Source of the DNA: Pyrrhosoma nymphula
Taxonomy: Eukaryota > Arthropoda > Insecta > Odonata > Coenagrionidae
Assembly: GCA_963573305.1 (NCBI GenBank)
Contig: OY754327.1
Location: forward strand, 54,676,244 to 54,740,243
Direction of reading: 5' to 3'
Length of the DNA: 64,000 nucleotides
The translations under genes and the position numbers were made by a program. The notes under the pieces are model-generated. The model was not told the origin of the DNA. It saw only the letters and a program-made list of their open reading frames with translations, and did not search any database. This document shows, one piece after another, positions 24,641 to 37,271 of this stretch. Every line of letters begins with the position of its first letter. The stretch's first letter is position 1.

Positions 24641-27107
24641 CTACCAAAATGCCCACCTACGTTTAATATCGCAAATTACTTCAATAATTGAGATAAATAG
24701 AGGGTATGGTGGCTGACTGAAACTTGGGCATGGTTCGTCCATTTTGCCATACAACATTTATAAATTTAAGGAACCTTTTCTTAGAAGTTTTCTAACCTTC
24801 ACTGAGAAAATTCTTTTACAAACAGGCCTATCTAAAAATTTAATATTTAAAATTCCTATGTCCTCTGCGTATTTACTGCACAACTTATTCAATATAGCTG
24901 ACTGCGCACTTAATTGGCTTTCAATATATTCCCAGCGTTATTGAGGTCCACGATTCCATCTATTCTTTTATTTAATCCATGACTAAGAATATTACACAGC
25001 CGAAGTAAAAGTGGACATCGCAAAATCGGTAACCGATCGATATCACCGGTATACTACGCCCTTTTACCTTCCGTTTCGTTTCGTACCGTTCGTAGCTCTT
25101 CTGCATTGTATTGTCAAAAACCATGAATGCCCTCCTTCCCTTCTCCCCACCAAATGCATAACAGCCCAATCTCACCCCCTCTACCGCCTCCTACCCTCGT
25201 CCTTCCCCACACGGCCTTGGAATGCAAAGCGCCCGCCCGGGAGGATTATTGTCTCCGCCAAGCCAAAACAACGATATCCTGATACCTCAAGCGAAGAGAG
25301 AGGGAGCGCAGGAATATGGGCCGTTTAGAGGGTCCGACTGTCTACCGCGGCTTCCCGTTAAATTCCTCTCGTCATCTCACAACGGCCTCGCCTTTCTCAC
25401 CACCCAATGCCACCGTCATCCCCATTCCCACAGCGCCTTATCCTCTTAGTTAGCCATTTCTGGCTCTATACGTTCCTCGGGCTTTCATCAAATTTACGCC
25501 GCCCGTCGCGTGGTTTACTACCTAACATTCGTCGAACAATTTTATGCTGAAGGAGAAATGCGGTTGAAATTTCCAGACTCTCATTCATACTTGCTGAAGG
25601 AACGGCGATGGTCTTCTTAAGTATTCATCGTATTTAATTTGCCAAGAAATGCCGGCCGCGGCGGTTCAAAGTCCTCGCCTACTGATCTTAAGATCGTAGG
25701 TTCGCGTATCACCTGAGTGGGTTACTCACCAATCAGGATAAGAAATTTAGCACCATTACGAGTTTATTGCTATTGAATCCAAAATGTTCACGCGAATAAC
25801 GTCCATCATTATTTTCAAAGTAAAAGTAAACATACATTAACTATCACAGAGGTACTAAAGGTTTCTACATTTATATGTAAATATGTATTTGAAAACCTAT
25901 TCTCAGCTTAGGCTTTAAAGTGTTCAAACTGTTAATTAAATATCGCATCGTCTAACTTCCCACGCTGACTCTATTGCAAATGCAATGTCCTTGCCCAATG
26001 GAAGACTCAAAAACATCACCTTTGCGCGTGAACTGATGCGTTGCCATCCGTACCTTCGTGGTCAGCACTTATGCTAATGTCCTACGATCGAATATTAGGA
26101 CAGAAAATCTGGTCAAACGGGTTTGAATATTGTGTGAAAGACTGAATTCGAAGAAATGCAATTTTATTGCTAGAAATTGGTTGATTAACGTGATTGCTGT
26201 TTTGAAAAATTAAATTTCCTCCAACCTCAGTCAAACGATATTAATACGTTTCTCAAAAAGTGAAAAATCGGCATAAGCCGGGAAACAGAGCAACACTGAT
26301 GAAAGGGGATCTGGTAAAATAATAGAATTACGAAATCCTGCGGCATATCTCCCCTTTTCGGGATCTATAATTGCTTTTCTATATCTTACCTTCATGTCAT
26401 GCTGTGATGTATTTCCAATATTCTCTAACCGTTAGCGACCGCAAACGACGCTGGTGCCATGCGCCCTTGGTACCTGCCTTCTTGGAACCACTAACTCACT
26501 TCACAGTGCACAAAGATATACTGGCTTCTAATGCCTTTCCGGACAACTCACGCGCTGCGTGTTAAAGGGGAGGGTTAGTGGTCGAAGGCGAAAGAGGGGG
26601 TTGGCCGTAAAAGGCGGAGAGGGGAGCAGGGATGGAAGGGGAGTGGAAACGGCGATAGTTGAGAGAACAACCTTATCGGCGTAAATTTCCGAGCATATAC
26701 ACGGTAGAGGAAAGCCATTTTACTAAATGTCATGTTTAGAAAAAGTCACCACAAGGGGGTGTGGCAGGTGGTGACACCACACCAACCACGCACTGACCGT
26801 CAAACACCAAAATTATACTATTACCCTCGATGCATTGCTAAGCAACGAAAGAGGAAGGAATATATTCACATGCAATACGGCTTTTTAACAATCACTAAAC
26901 TCATGCGGGATGGACGCCACAAATATACATCTTAACGTGGCCAGGAGAGGAGGGAGGTTTACGGGGTTCAGACTTCTTACGAAATATTGAATATATTCTT
27001 AAACAGTGGCACTAAAGAAGAATGTCAGGCTTGTTTTTCTTAACTAAGAATTTTGAATTCCTTCATTCTATAGTATGAACAACTTTTTAAATAAATATGT
27101 GCAATAT
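24641..27107. other. intergenic DNA, no gene seen
   Basis: 25040-25450 is GC-rich and open on the plus strand but unrecognised. The SINE at 25652 is listed separately. 26560-26660 is purine-rich. No RNA gene or protein domain seen. Confidence 0.45.
25652..25765 (+). mobile_element. GCCGGCCGCGG-type SINE fragment
   Basis: It starts GCCGGCCGCGGCGGTTC, followed by CTCGCCTACTGAT and a B-box-like GTAGGTTCGCG. The same order occurs at 40934 and 41243. Confidence 0.55.
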
Positions 27108-27233
27108 TCCACAGGAGAAAAATCATTCGCCTTGACCGGGATATTGCACCGGAATATTGCACTTATGTGCACTTGCGGGTGACTCCGTAAAGGTTACTAC
27201 CGTGGCTAGTTCCGGTTCCCTCAAAATTGTAAA
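27108..27233 (-). mobile_element. SINE fragment, same family as 12779
   Basis: It shares AAATCATTCG, CTTGACCGGGAT, TGTGCACTTGCGGGTGACTC and GTGGCTAGTTCCGG with the 12779-13062 copy. The tRNA-like core is deleted. Confidence 0.6.
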
Positions 27234-29334
27234 TAAATATGCTTGTAACTTTTGAAACAAAAAACACTGTAGCTTTTATTTTCTTTCAGAAGCTTGAAAA
27301 TCGAAAACCTTTAAATACCGACTGTTTCACATCAATCGTAATTGTACTCATGATTGCCTAAACTTACAGATTTTCTCCTAATTTTCAAAATGTTTCAACT
27401 CATCCCCCCCCTTTCCTGGCTTGTGATAGGGACTCCTCAGAAACGCAATCTTTTCGCGTCTGTAATATCATATGATCTAACGTACCGTACTGACACGAAG
27501 TTATAAATATGTTCTTAACGACTTCGGAGAAGTAATTTGCCTCAAATTAACTCAGGCGATTGAGCCTATTCTTTAAAAATAAGGACATTCTGTGCCTCAG
27601 GTATGATTCGCTTAAGGGTCGGTGGCGGGTGCTGACGGACGCCAGTGTGGTCGTCAAAGGACGCTTGCACCGTTGAAAGGGCAATTAAGATGCCAAGAGG
27701 AATAAGAGGTGGCCATGGACTTCAAATTGGAGGCGTTTCGGGGGAAGCTGTCATTTGGGCCTGCCGCCGAATGAGGCGGCGTTTGCCCATGCCGCTAGGG
27801 AAATATTGTACGGGGGACTGGCGAGTGTGATGGGTGGGCAAAGAGATCTGGGCGAAGTGAAGTCGGGGACCGTGGAATAATTACGACGGAGGCAGAGTTT
27901 AAGGGCGAGAGTGGATTAGTTTGTAGGGGAGACTTGGGTGCGTAATTCTGAACTGAATGAAGGCAGGGTGCAACTTAACTCTTTGCGGAGACTTAACGTA
28001 GAATATGCGTTTCTAAATACTAGCGTAAGTAGTTAGGTAGTGTTGGTTGTTTTAAACTTCTTTTGTTTTTCATTTCTGCATAGAATGCTAATTTTGTTAT
28101 ATGTATCATGTGTCTGTAATTGTGCCATCGGTTTTGCACCATTTGAATGCTAGCGCGACTGAACTTCAAACAAATGGTCCCCGTGATCAGAGACGTTGGC
28201 AGGTTGATTGCATAGATTGCATAACCGACGTGCTTGAAATGTCATTTTTTCCGCGTACGATTAAGGACCTCAATAGCAGTAATCGAAGCTACCAATAATG
28301 AAATTAGCAACAATAGGTAACCCATTTTTTTATCCTGTTTAAATTTTATTTTTCCCATTTCCGCATGGGAAGATAATCTTCTATTTAAAGGCTTCACGCA
28401 TTTACTTATGCTTCAGTTAGTAGTTCAGTAGAAATTTAATTCTGTAGAATAATTGTGGCTGTTACGCAGAAGACCCTTTTCAGTCCATATCTTATGATAT
28501 AGCTCCACACAGGGGAGGAACTGACCCACTGAGGGCAATAAAACGTGTTTTAAATTGATCTAGAGTTCCCTCTCAAGGTTTGTGCATAACGCCACCATCC
28601 TACCTTACATACATCATTTAAAGAAATAAATTAAATGATCTTTTAACGACCCATTTGAAGTAGTGATAATGGATGTTTCTTTCCATGGTAACTGAGACCA
28701 TGTCTTTTACCATAATTTTAAATCCAAACTGCTTTACTGCATTATATTTTAAACAATCAAGAAATGTAGCTGTCACTATTTTGGAAGTTTGATTAGTTTA
28801 AACGTACATACCCCAATGAAACGATGTAAATGTTCATTTCAAACTTCAATTTGACTTATTTCTTGAACTACCAAACACTCAATTTCGAAGCCAGGTTTAT
28901 AGTGGTTGCATTACTACAGTTGAAACAGGACATCTTTGAGCTTAAAATTTCCTCAATCACATACATTCTGCATCATATAACTCTTCACTACCAAACTTAT
29001 TTTCATAATGAACATTCTCGGACATTGTAACTTTTTTTGGTCATTTTCCGGTTTATGCCCCTCATATCCGTCGTCATTTCAGAAGAAAAATTGGATTAGC
29101 ATGAGCAGTAAACCTTGCAATACTATAATTACACTTCCACAAATGTGAGCTGAAAAAATGACTAAATTATTTTCAGTAATATTTAGCAGATAGATCAAGT
29201 GGGTCGACAACAAGCTAAAATAGGTTTGTGTGTATGTTTTGATGCGTTAAAAAATTTAAGTATAATGTCATGCATTTCAAATTGGACTAATATGACATAA
29301 GAATTAAGATGCTGCAGAGAATTGACGTTTTGGA
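27234..29334. other. intergenic DNA, no gene seen
   Basis: 27600-27960 is G-rich on the plus strand with a 61-codon unrecognised ORF. The rest is AT-rich and featureless. Confidence 0.5.
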
Positions 29335-29460
29335 AATACGTATTCATCGATCGCGACTTCATATCGGGATCGGGATCCGGCTCAATGTTCGGCGATGGCG
29401 GCCTATATGAAGAAGTGGACCAAGAAATCTGGGGATGAAGTTCAATGACTCCTTTCATGG
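29335..29460 (+). repeat. dispersed repeat fragment, copy 1
   Basis: It shares TTCGGCGATG, TATATG, AAGAAGTGGA, CAAGAA and GGGATGA in order with 30640-30775. The family is not identified. Confidence 0.5.
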
Positions 29461-29929
29461 ATAATTCTTCTTCTGCTTTGGGGTAACTTATGTGGGGTCA
29501 AACAACACGTAGTGTATGAGTTTAGGAGAGTAATTTCATTACTAAGTAAAATTTGGCTGCAAATATTTACTCGTAGCATAACGTGGAGTTCTAAAGAAGA
29601 AACGATTTATTTTTTCTACCATAGGAAAAAATGAGGGCCATGCGAGGTTACGCCGAACCTACAATTTTTTCTCGACGAATTTAAGCGATCGAAGGTATTT
29701 GAATAAATTTGTACGTCACATGTACTAAAGGTCCAATTTGGCTGACAATGTTCACTTTTTTCTGGAATTGGTTTTCATTGATAGATAATTAATATTTTTT
29801 TTAATAAACGCCATTGGGAATGTTCCGAAAACGCCAAAAATGAATGTTCTTACGAGGTTACGCAAAACTTCCAATTTTTTACACCAATTTATGCGGGAAA
29901 AATGTTCATCCAGATTTAAAAAATAATGG

Positions 29930-30095
29930 AGGGAAAAATTGAAGGGAAAGTCCCCAGAGGAAGACCCAGAGGCAAGTACTTGGGGCAAGTCAAGAGGGAT
30001 ACGGGGAAGAAGAACCATAGGGAAGTGAAGGAACTGGCATGGGTTAGGGGGAAATGGAGGGCTGTAGTATACAAATCCTAGGGTTGTAATACTAT
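29930..30095 (+). pseudogene. LINE 3'-end fragment
   Basis: The plus strand reads EGKVPRGRPRGKYLGQVKRD, then TGKKNHREVKELAWV, then RGKWRAVVYKS and a stop. GRPR plus the W-R-A-V end is the classic C-terminus of an endonuclease-RT LINE ORF. It is a 5'-truncated copy with an open frame of roughly 50 codons, so it is less decayed than the others. Confidence 0.65.
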
Positions 30096-30639
30096 CATGA
30101 TGAGATTAAAATAAGGATATCAAAGACCACTTTAGGCTTTACGTCAGCAGTGCCAGAATTTTTGCGACTGATATTTACTCATCAACTTTGCCTCTTTCAC
30201 CCCATTTTCACAACGCTCTACCGATTTAAACCACGCTGCCATTACGATTCTGAAGGCCTATTCTGTATGTTCTCGGAATTTCCGAGCCTCGAAAGTGGCC
30301 ACATTTTGACTTCACAGCCTCTAAAATTTCAAATAAGGCCATTCATATGTTGAGATATTGAAAGTTTTGCGAGTTGAGAGGGGGAAGTGACGTCACAGTC
30401 ACGGATTTTCCGAGGTTTGACCATGTTGAGTCCTTACTGAATAAGGCTTCAGGACATGATTTTATATAACTCGTTCCAATGGAGGCCTCAAACATTTCCT
30501 CCACGTTTTCATGTTCGTATAAAATCAAAAATATCTAAGAGTATCCTGACCTTGATAAGCCAGCTGATGACAGGCAAAAGGGTGCACGCGCCATTCGGCC
30601 GGGCGTGTTTGTATATCCAGTGCAGTCGTTAAAATCGTC

Positions 30640-30775
30640 TTACCACTTAAGAAATATTCGGCGCTCGCGACCACCGATTGGAAACCTGCACGTATTCGGC
30701 GATGAAGCTCTATATGGCCTAACAAAGAAGTGGATCAAGAAGGCAAGGGATGAGGGACGGAGTTAGTTCTTTCGT
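30640..30775 (+). repeat. dispersed repeat fragment, copy 2
   Basis: Partner of 29335-29460 by ordered shared blocks. The plus strand continues to a CAAGGTCAACATACGCTGGG stretch. Confidence 0.5.
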
Positions 30776-32180
30776 CATAAATACTGCAAGGTCAACATAC
30801 GCTGGGGTAAATGACGGAAAACCCGCTGTCTCGCTGCGGAATCGATGAAAATATTTCACCTTGCTTACGTTACCATTCTTTATTCGTCCCAATTCTTTTC
30901 GAAAAGAAAAGTTATCGTCATTAATTTTCGATCAATACCATTTCTTCGAAATAGACCGGAATTTTAACGAGACCATTCTTATTTTCTCCGGATTTAATGA
31001 GTCAATAGCCGATAGTTTTGAAAAAAAAAACATAAATCCTAGTCAAATGAAAGCAAAACCCTGCAAACTAATGTGTTTCAAAAGATTAAGATTGCATGTC
31101 CTAAAGCAATAAGTATTATCAAGATTTGAAAGGAATTGAGGATATAGAAAAAAATATTTTCCAATGTCACAAGCTTCTGCCGATGACATTTGGAGTTTCT
31201 CGGGTGAAAAATATTAGTTTGAGCCCATATTCTTTACCAAGCAGGAAATAATGCGTATGAGTATCATTAGTTTGCGGAGTTTTAGAGCTAATCATTTCAC
31301 GGATTACCAAAGATCATTTTTAAAATTTTTAAATTGCTGATTAAGTTGTAAAATTATAAGATAATTTGAAAATTTAATAATTCAGTAAAAAACTTACTTA
31401 CCTACCTTAAATGGTAGACCATCTCTAATAACAATTACTGCTCAATGAAGTTATTAGAAGCAATAAATCATATTCTTATAAAGATTTGTGGTATTTCGTC
31501 CCTAAATTATAATCATGTGGAAACGATAACAAACCACAGTGTTATAAAAGTACACGATCCTGTTTTCAATATTTAATCATTATCTTCAATTAATCCGCAA
31601 ACGTGCAACAGCTTCCTTATATACTAAACAGTAAGATGGAGGGGCGAGTGAAGGAAGAAATGTGAGGATGAGAAGGAGTGGGGTAAACTTATCTAACGTT
31701 TATCCCAAATCCTCATTCTTGGTTCAAAAACATTTTTTCTCTTGAATAATCATTTTGGCGGAGTTTTTTATTTGAATTACCAACATAGTGTTGATGTTTC
31801 TCATTGAAATTTAGTTTTGAGGGAAATTTCGTCGTTGGTTTCATACCAGCTCATTATTATGTGAAATTCAACCTTGCCGGCATCAAGATGAATAACGGCT
31901 TAAAGAGGGTGAATTCTGCGCCAGAATAAAGCTTTTTTAGATCGCTGGGGCTTTCCTTTCCTCGCCACGGTTGCATGATGACAAAATTAAACACTCCTGC
32001 TAACACAATCTTGCTCTTAATTTATGAAGCGATTGGGCAAACTTTTATTTTTAAAGTTGATTCTATTCATAATGGAGGAGAAAATAGCAAAGGTTGCTTA
32101 TTTTCCCTATTTCATGTTTGATCAATGCCTTTTAGCCACGGAGACAATTGTTAATCGGAACAGTAATAGATACTTCTTCG
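30776..32180. other. AT-rich intergenic DNA, no gene seen
   Basis: Only short unrecognised ORFs. No repeats or RNA genes evident. Confidence 0.5.
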
Positions 32181-32720
32181 TCATGGCCTTGAATCAAAGT
32201 AGAGCAGACACCACCTCTTCTTTGTGTCAGCACAGCGGATCCGAATTCCCCACTCTTCCCGCGTCATTTCCCTCGTCAATCCTTTCCCCCTCAAATCTCT
32301 CTTGATCTTCTCTGTCCACGTCTCCTTAGGCCTTCCTCTGTTTGGTATTCCTTTCACCTCCAAATTCAAAACTCTCTTTCCCTCAAACGTTTATTTTCTT
32401 CTTTCCACCTGACCATACTACCTAAATTTTGGCTTCTTGTCGTTTCTTAGAGACTAGATCAACTTTCAGGCTACCTCTCACACATGTACTGCATACCTTA
32501 TCCAACTTTTTAACACCACTCACCCGACGCAGCATTCTCATTTCGTTTGGGTGCACCTTTCTCTCTCTCATTATGTTTTTTGGTTTCCCATCACTCCGCA
32601 CTCCGCTCCGTACAACATCACCGTATGACAGTTTTGCATATTCTCTGCCTAACGACTTATGTGGCATTCTACTTTCGCATAAGACACTCGTTTTTTCTTC
32701 CATTTACACCAACATCAGTA
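32181..32720 (-). pseudogene. LINE reverse-transcriptase C-terminal fragment
   Basis: The minus strand reads NEMRMLRRVSGVKKLDKVC, CVRGSLKVDLVSKKR, then after a frameshift LNLEVKGIPNRGRPKETW and KRDLRGKGLTREM..EEWGIRI. This is the MRMLRW...GRPK-TW...WR order of an RTE-like or related LINE C-terminus. Two frames and a stop break the ORF. The family appears different from the 23310 copy (GRPKETW versus KGRPLME). Confidence 0.7.
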
Positions 32721-35700
32721 ATAGATATTTAGTATTATTAGGGTAGTATACGACTAATATTGGTTAAAAGTAAGATAGTAAAACCCTCTCGATTTTTACA
32801 AGCGCAGGCCCCTATCTCTTACCACGACTTTTTCCTTAATTTCAGCGTGCGTCCTACCTCTCTTCAACCCGTCCATAAAACCTATTCTTTCTCTTACCCC
32901 TCCCCACTTAACGCAGCATTCTTCTCTCTTACATAGCCTTGAGAAACCCCTCCCCACTCATTACCTCTTTCAGACACCTACCCTGCCTCCACTTAATCTA
33001 CTTCAGAGGCTTCCTCTCCTCAACCGCCTTACGAAGTATAGGTAATGGGGAAATATATTAAACCAATTAACTTTGGTGTCATGCAATGACTCTCTGAATT
33101 AAGCAATTCCTCTAGAATAGTCTTTTTTTGTCACCGTGATGATCGAAGAAGATACCATTCGCCTTTCTTGGTCGACTGCCGTGCAGTCAGCGTCATTTTC
33201 CTGCCAAATTTCGGCAGTCCAACCGAATTGCCTTTCTTCCGTCACCTCCATATCTCTTTGTCGTAATCTTTACCATATTTTGATGAACTTTCTATTTGCA
33301 TTTTCGAAAATCATCCACTTTACTCAACATTATCGACTTCCTAAAGATTTTTTCCTTTTTCTTCACGATCTTCAAGAAGCACGAATCAAGGATTGATGCT
33401 CTAACTCGGCGGGAGTGGTTTCAAAAAAATTGCTTTTCCGAGCAGCTGCACAATCTGGTTTACGGACGCAATTAACGGCTGACGGAGCAGCGAAGGGTAA
33501 CGGGGTCACTTGTATTGTTCTCCACTCGCCTTCTCTCCTCCGGCATAATAATGGGCCGCTTTGTTTCAGACCGACCATTACTCCGTGTGTCCCAATCAAT
33601 CATGGTGCGACTTAATTTCCGTCCCATACCTCTCTCTCTCTCCCCTTCGTCGACCCTCATGGAATACGCTGAAAGAAACAGTATAGCAGTTACTCTGGGA
33701 TGGGAGATGGGTTACGGAAGGAGATTCGGCAAGGAGATGAATGCTGTGCGGGGGTGCGTGCTTACGGAGAGGAAACGTGTAGAAGGAGAGGGGTTGGGAT
33801 AATATCCGAAAAGATTTCGCTTCCCACAACAGACCTTAAGTTGAGGAGCGGCCCATACATCACGTCACGCTCAAACGGAAAAGGGATTGGTGGGGTGCTA
33901 GGGGAGTTAAAAGGGGTCTGTACCGTGTTGTTTGGCGTGGATGAGAGAGGAGAGGAATGGGATTTCAAAAAGAATGATTTCGAATTCGAAAGATCCCAAA
34001 GTTTGCAAAATAAGGGGCGTGGGACAGAAACTTGCCAAATTAGTTAACATTTGTAGTCCTACACAATTCATTGCCGCGTGAACATTTTATGGGGCTAAAT
34101 TCATGAACCTTAAATTTTTCTAGAGCTCTACTCAAGGTGACGACGACACACCATCAGAAAAATAAATGCTAAGTGCCTTAACATGCCTATATGTGCACTG
34201 GAGTGCTCTTGATAAGATTATGAACGTCTATAGGCGTGTCTGCTAGTGCTGTCTTTATGTTTATTTTCCATAAAGACGTCAAACATAAACAGTGTATACT
34301 TTTTAATTACTCTAAGGTAAAGGTAACAAACTTTCCTATTCAATTCTTTGAGCGTCAACATCTCCCACAGTGACGTCATAACATTTTCCCAAAATTCCCA
34401 CTTCCATAAAAAATAATTAAATAATTTTTCTTCAGTGTTGAAATAGTTAAAATGCCTGCTGAAACAGGCTAAAATTTTGGCAAAATAGCCAAAAACCAAT
34501 GCATAGAGTAAATAATGAAATAGAAATTAATATATTGTTTTTATTGTTAGTGAAAACAATATATGTAAGTATGGTTAACAACATAATATCTCAGGTCAGA
34601 GATTTATTTTTTAAAAATATTTTTGATGAAGAAATCAGATATATTACTGAGTAGTTTACCTTATGTGTATTTTGAAAAATGCAAACGCTCAAGTCATGTT
34701 CAGTTAGTGGAGAAGGTATAGAGTAGCTCACCATCTATTTCCATCTATTCACATCTGAATCACTACGTCTAGCAACCATACGTGCGTACTCGAAGCCTTT
34801 TATACAGAAGATGCTTTTTTGGCATATTAGGTTACATTCTGACTTCTTCTTACATTAGCCCAATCTTTGAATGTACACTCATTTATATACTGAATTTCTC
34901 ATCAAAGTAATCTGGCAATTTTCGCATGAATTTTGACACTCAAAAGGTTGAGCATGTATTTTGAACGAACTTGCAAAATATTTACTAAAGACTCGGCCGT
35001 GGCTATTGTGTACCAATATAATGCTATCTACCGGCAGCATCATCGTTCGTTTGCCCTGAAATACGATAATTTGTTCAGATATCTACCAATTTTAATTCCA
35101 TGAATAGGGAGCTCCCGATAGCGTTAGCTTGGCTAGTTATGAATCCCCTGTGAGAATCGTACCTTAAGCACGGATATTAAGCTTTCCTTTGGATCAACTT
35201 CTTTAATTAAAGGGTGGAATTCAATTTTAGCAGTTGGAGGACCTAAAAGAAACGTCTACTGCTACGTAAATTAGAACACATCAACATGTTACATAAACAT
35301 ATTCTTATCAGGGTATCCAGTGCCATTTTCAGACTCATTTGCAGCCCTGTGTGCCCTTAAAAGACACCAAATCAATAGAATGCCTCATGGCAGACTTCCT
35401 TTAACGCCCAACCTAGCAAAACTCACCTTACATGCAAATATTAGAGTAAGCACAGAGGTTACATTCTAACTGCCTATTTTCTCATTATTTTTTCAAGTAG
35501 ACTTGAATAGATTTCATGACAATTGGTGAAAATTATGTGCAAATGGTTCCTTACCTATACCAATCTCGTTCAATTTTTTACACGAGTAAACGGCTTAATT
35601 ATCAACGTTTATATGTAAAAATAGAAAAGGCAAATACATATTAAGTAGTCGGAGTGTTTTAAAATATCCTGAAATTTGGTAGCTCATCACGGGACTGTCC

Positions 35701-36515
35701 AAATAATCAATCAATCAGTAAACAGTAAAAACGAAAATGATTACTCTGAAGAAATATTTTACTGTTAGAAGCCTGACGCCTGACAGAGAGATATTGCTGT
35801 GAAGGAGGATCATCAACAGCTTTACATTGCGAAATATTCGGATCGATTCTCTCCGTTTAGATGGAGTTCCTTTTATTTCGCGGCCGACGGGGCTCTCTCC
35901 GCAGACGCACCTCACGACGTGGTGGTCGAGATGGGGGCGCTATGCGCCATGTTTTCCGTTTGGCATCTCTCGTGAGGAATTGGCACCCACCACCGCGGGA
36001 GACCTCTTTAACCACCGCACGGAAGAAATTGAATAAGCGCCATCCGGAACCATCGTAAACACAGCTTGCGCAATTAATTAGGCGCCTATTCACATAAAGT
36101 AAAGGAGAAGAAAGAAGACCTTTCATCTTTATGAAAGGGAATGTAAACAACTGCTGCCACCTAAATATCCCTGTGGGAGATACTTACGATCCCTGCCATT
36201 GACCACCTTTTCTCTATTTCTATGGGTAGTGATTGCGAAATAACTACAATGGATATTCCACGGGGAATATTACATTCATGTATGCACAATTGTACATTTC
36301 AATAGCACAACTGAAAGTTGCAACAGGAATACATTTCGGGGACCAAACCAAGGGCCTTGTGCTCTCCGAGCCATTGACAGGATCTTAAACTTATACAGAT
36401 GGATTCTTCAATCTATCGTAATGCGTGATAAGCAGCTAATGCAATATTTTTTTCATAATTTAATTGCTGTTTTCGTATTTATAGGTATTTTGGATTAATT
36501 GATACTAACGTACAC
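32721..36515. other. intergenic DNA with GC-rich patches, no gene seen
   Basis: 33480-33980 and 35860-36060 are GC-richer and open in several frames on both strands, without recognisable protein. They could be regulatory or untranslated exon DNA. The rest is AT-rich. Confidence 0.45.
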
Positions 36516-37259
36516 TCAGATGACTGGAAAGCCATAATTAAATCAAGGTAGATGAGCTCTACGGCCTCTATAAATTAAACAGATAAAATATTTCTCCAAT
36601 GGCCGTAAAATATATGCACCACTCGTCAAAAAATTAAATACTTACTGTGTTGGTTTGCGGGAATGAGGTTCCACAACAGGGACCAACCACAGCCTCTCCA
36701 CCAGAATACCCTCCTGTGGTAGTTTACGGGAAAAAAATTTCCTCGCCAGGGACTACCACAGACACACACACACAAACCCAATTGGAATCCTTTGTAGGCT
36801 AATGAGACCTAGCTCAGGATTCCTGGGTTATAACCTGGGATCCTTCGGAGAGCTGTAGTGACTCTACTAAGGCTGCCAAGTTATTTACACAACCACACAC
36901 GCAATCATACAAAACACTCACTCACACACACAGCAGGGCCCCAGATTTCTGGGAGAACAGCTCAAAAAGAGCGTTGTCAAATAGAAAAACAACAAACAGG
37001 GAACGAGGGTGAAATTCGTATACGCGTATTTCGACCACAAAGTGGTCCTCTTCAGCGAGCTGAAGGGAAAAACACTAGCAACACGAGGTTGAAAGTAATT
37101 TTTTCCCGTAAACTACCACAGGAGGGTATTCTGGTGGAGAGGCTGTGGTTGGTCCCTGTTGTGGAACCTCATTCCCGCAAACCAACACAGTAAGTATTTA
37201 ATTTTTTGACGAGTGGTGCATATATTTTACGGCCATTGGAGAAATATTTTATCTGTTTA
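36516..37259. mobile_element. 744-bp fold-back insertion with 12-bp flanking duplication
   Basis: ACTAACGTACAC occurs at 36504-36515 and 37260-37271, consistent with a target-site duplication. Inside, 36575-36737 and 37099-37260 are near-identical inverted arms of about 162 bp, both starting TTAAACAGAT. 59 bp lie between the left duplication and the left arm, and none on the right. The 361-bp spacer contains a CA-rich run and, on the minus strand, a hammerhead-like PLE end at 37021-37055. No intact protein. The near-identity of the arms implies recent origin or gene conversion. Alternatively TTAA could be the duplication of a piggyBac-like element 36579-37256, but the 12-bp match argues against this. 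Confidence 0.72.
37021..37055 (-). ncRNA. hammerhead-like PLE-end hairpin, degenerate
   Basis: On the minus strand, CUGAAGA (one change from CUGAUGA) is followed by a perfect 6-bp stem GACCAC/GUGGUC with loop UUU, GAAA, and the palindrome UACGCGUA, which can form a stem III-like hairpin, then UAC. One extra G sits before stem II. The sequence pattern is that of PLE termini; the core change makes self-cleavage unlikely. Confidence 0.4.
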
Positions 37260-37271
37260 ACTAACGTACAC

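Noticed and set aside
36575..37260. piggyBac-type MITE with TTAA duplication
   Set aside because: TTAA is at both arm ends, but it is itself a palindrome and the 12-bp ACTAACGTACAC pair explains the flanks better. Kept as an alternative.
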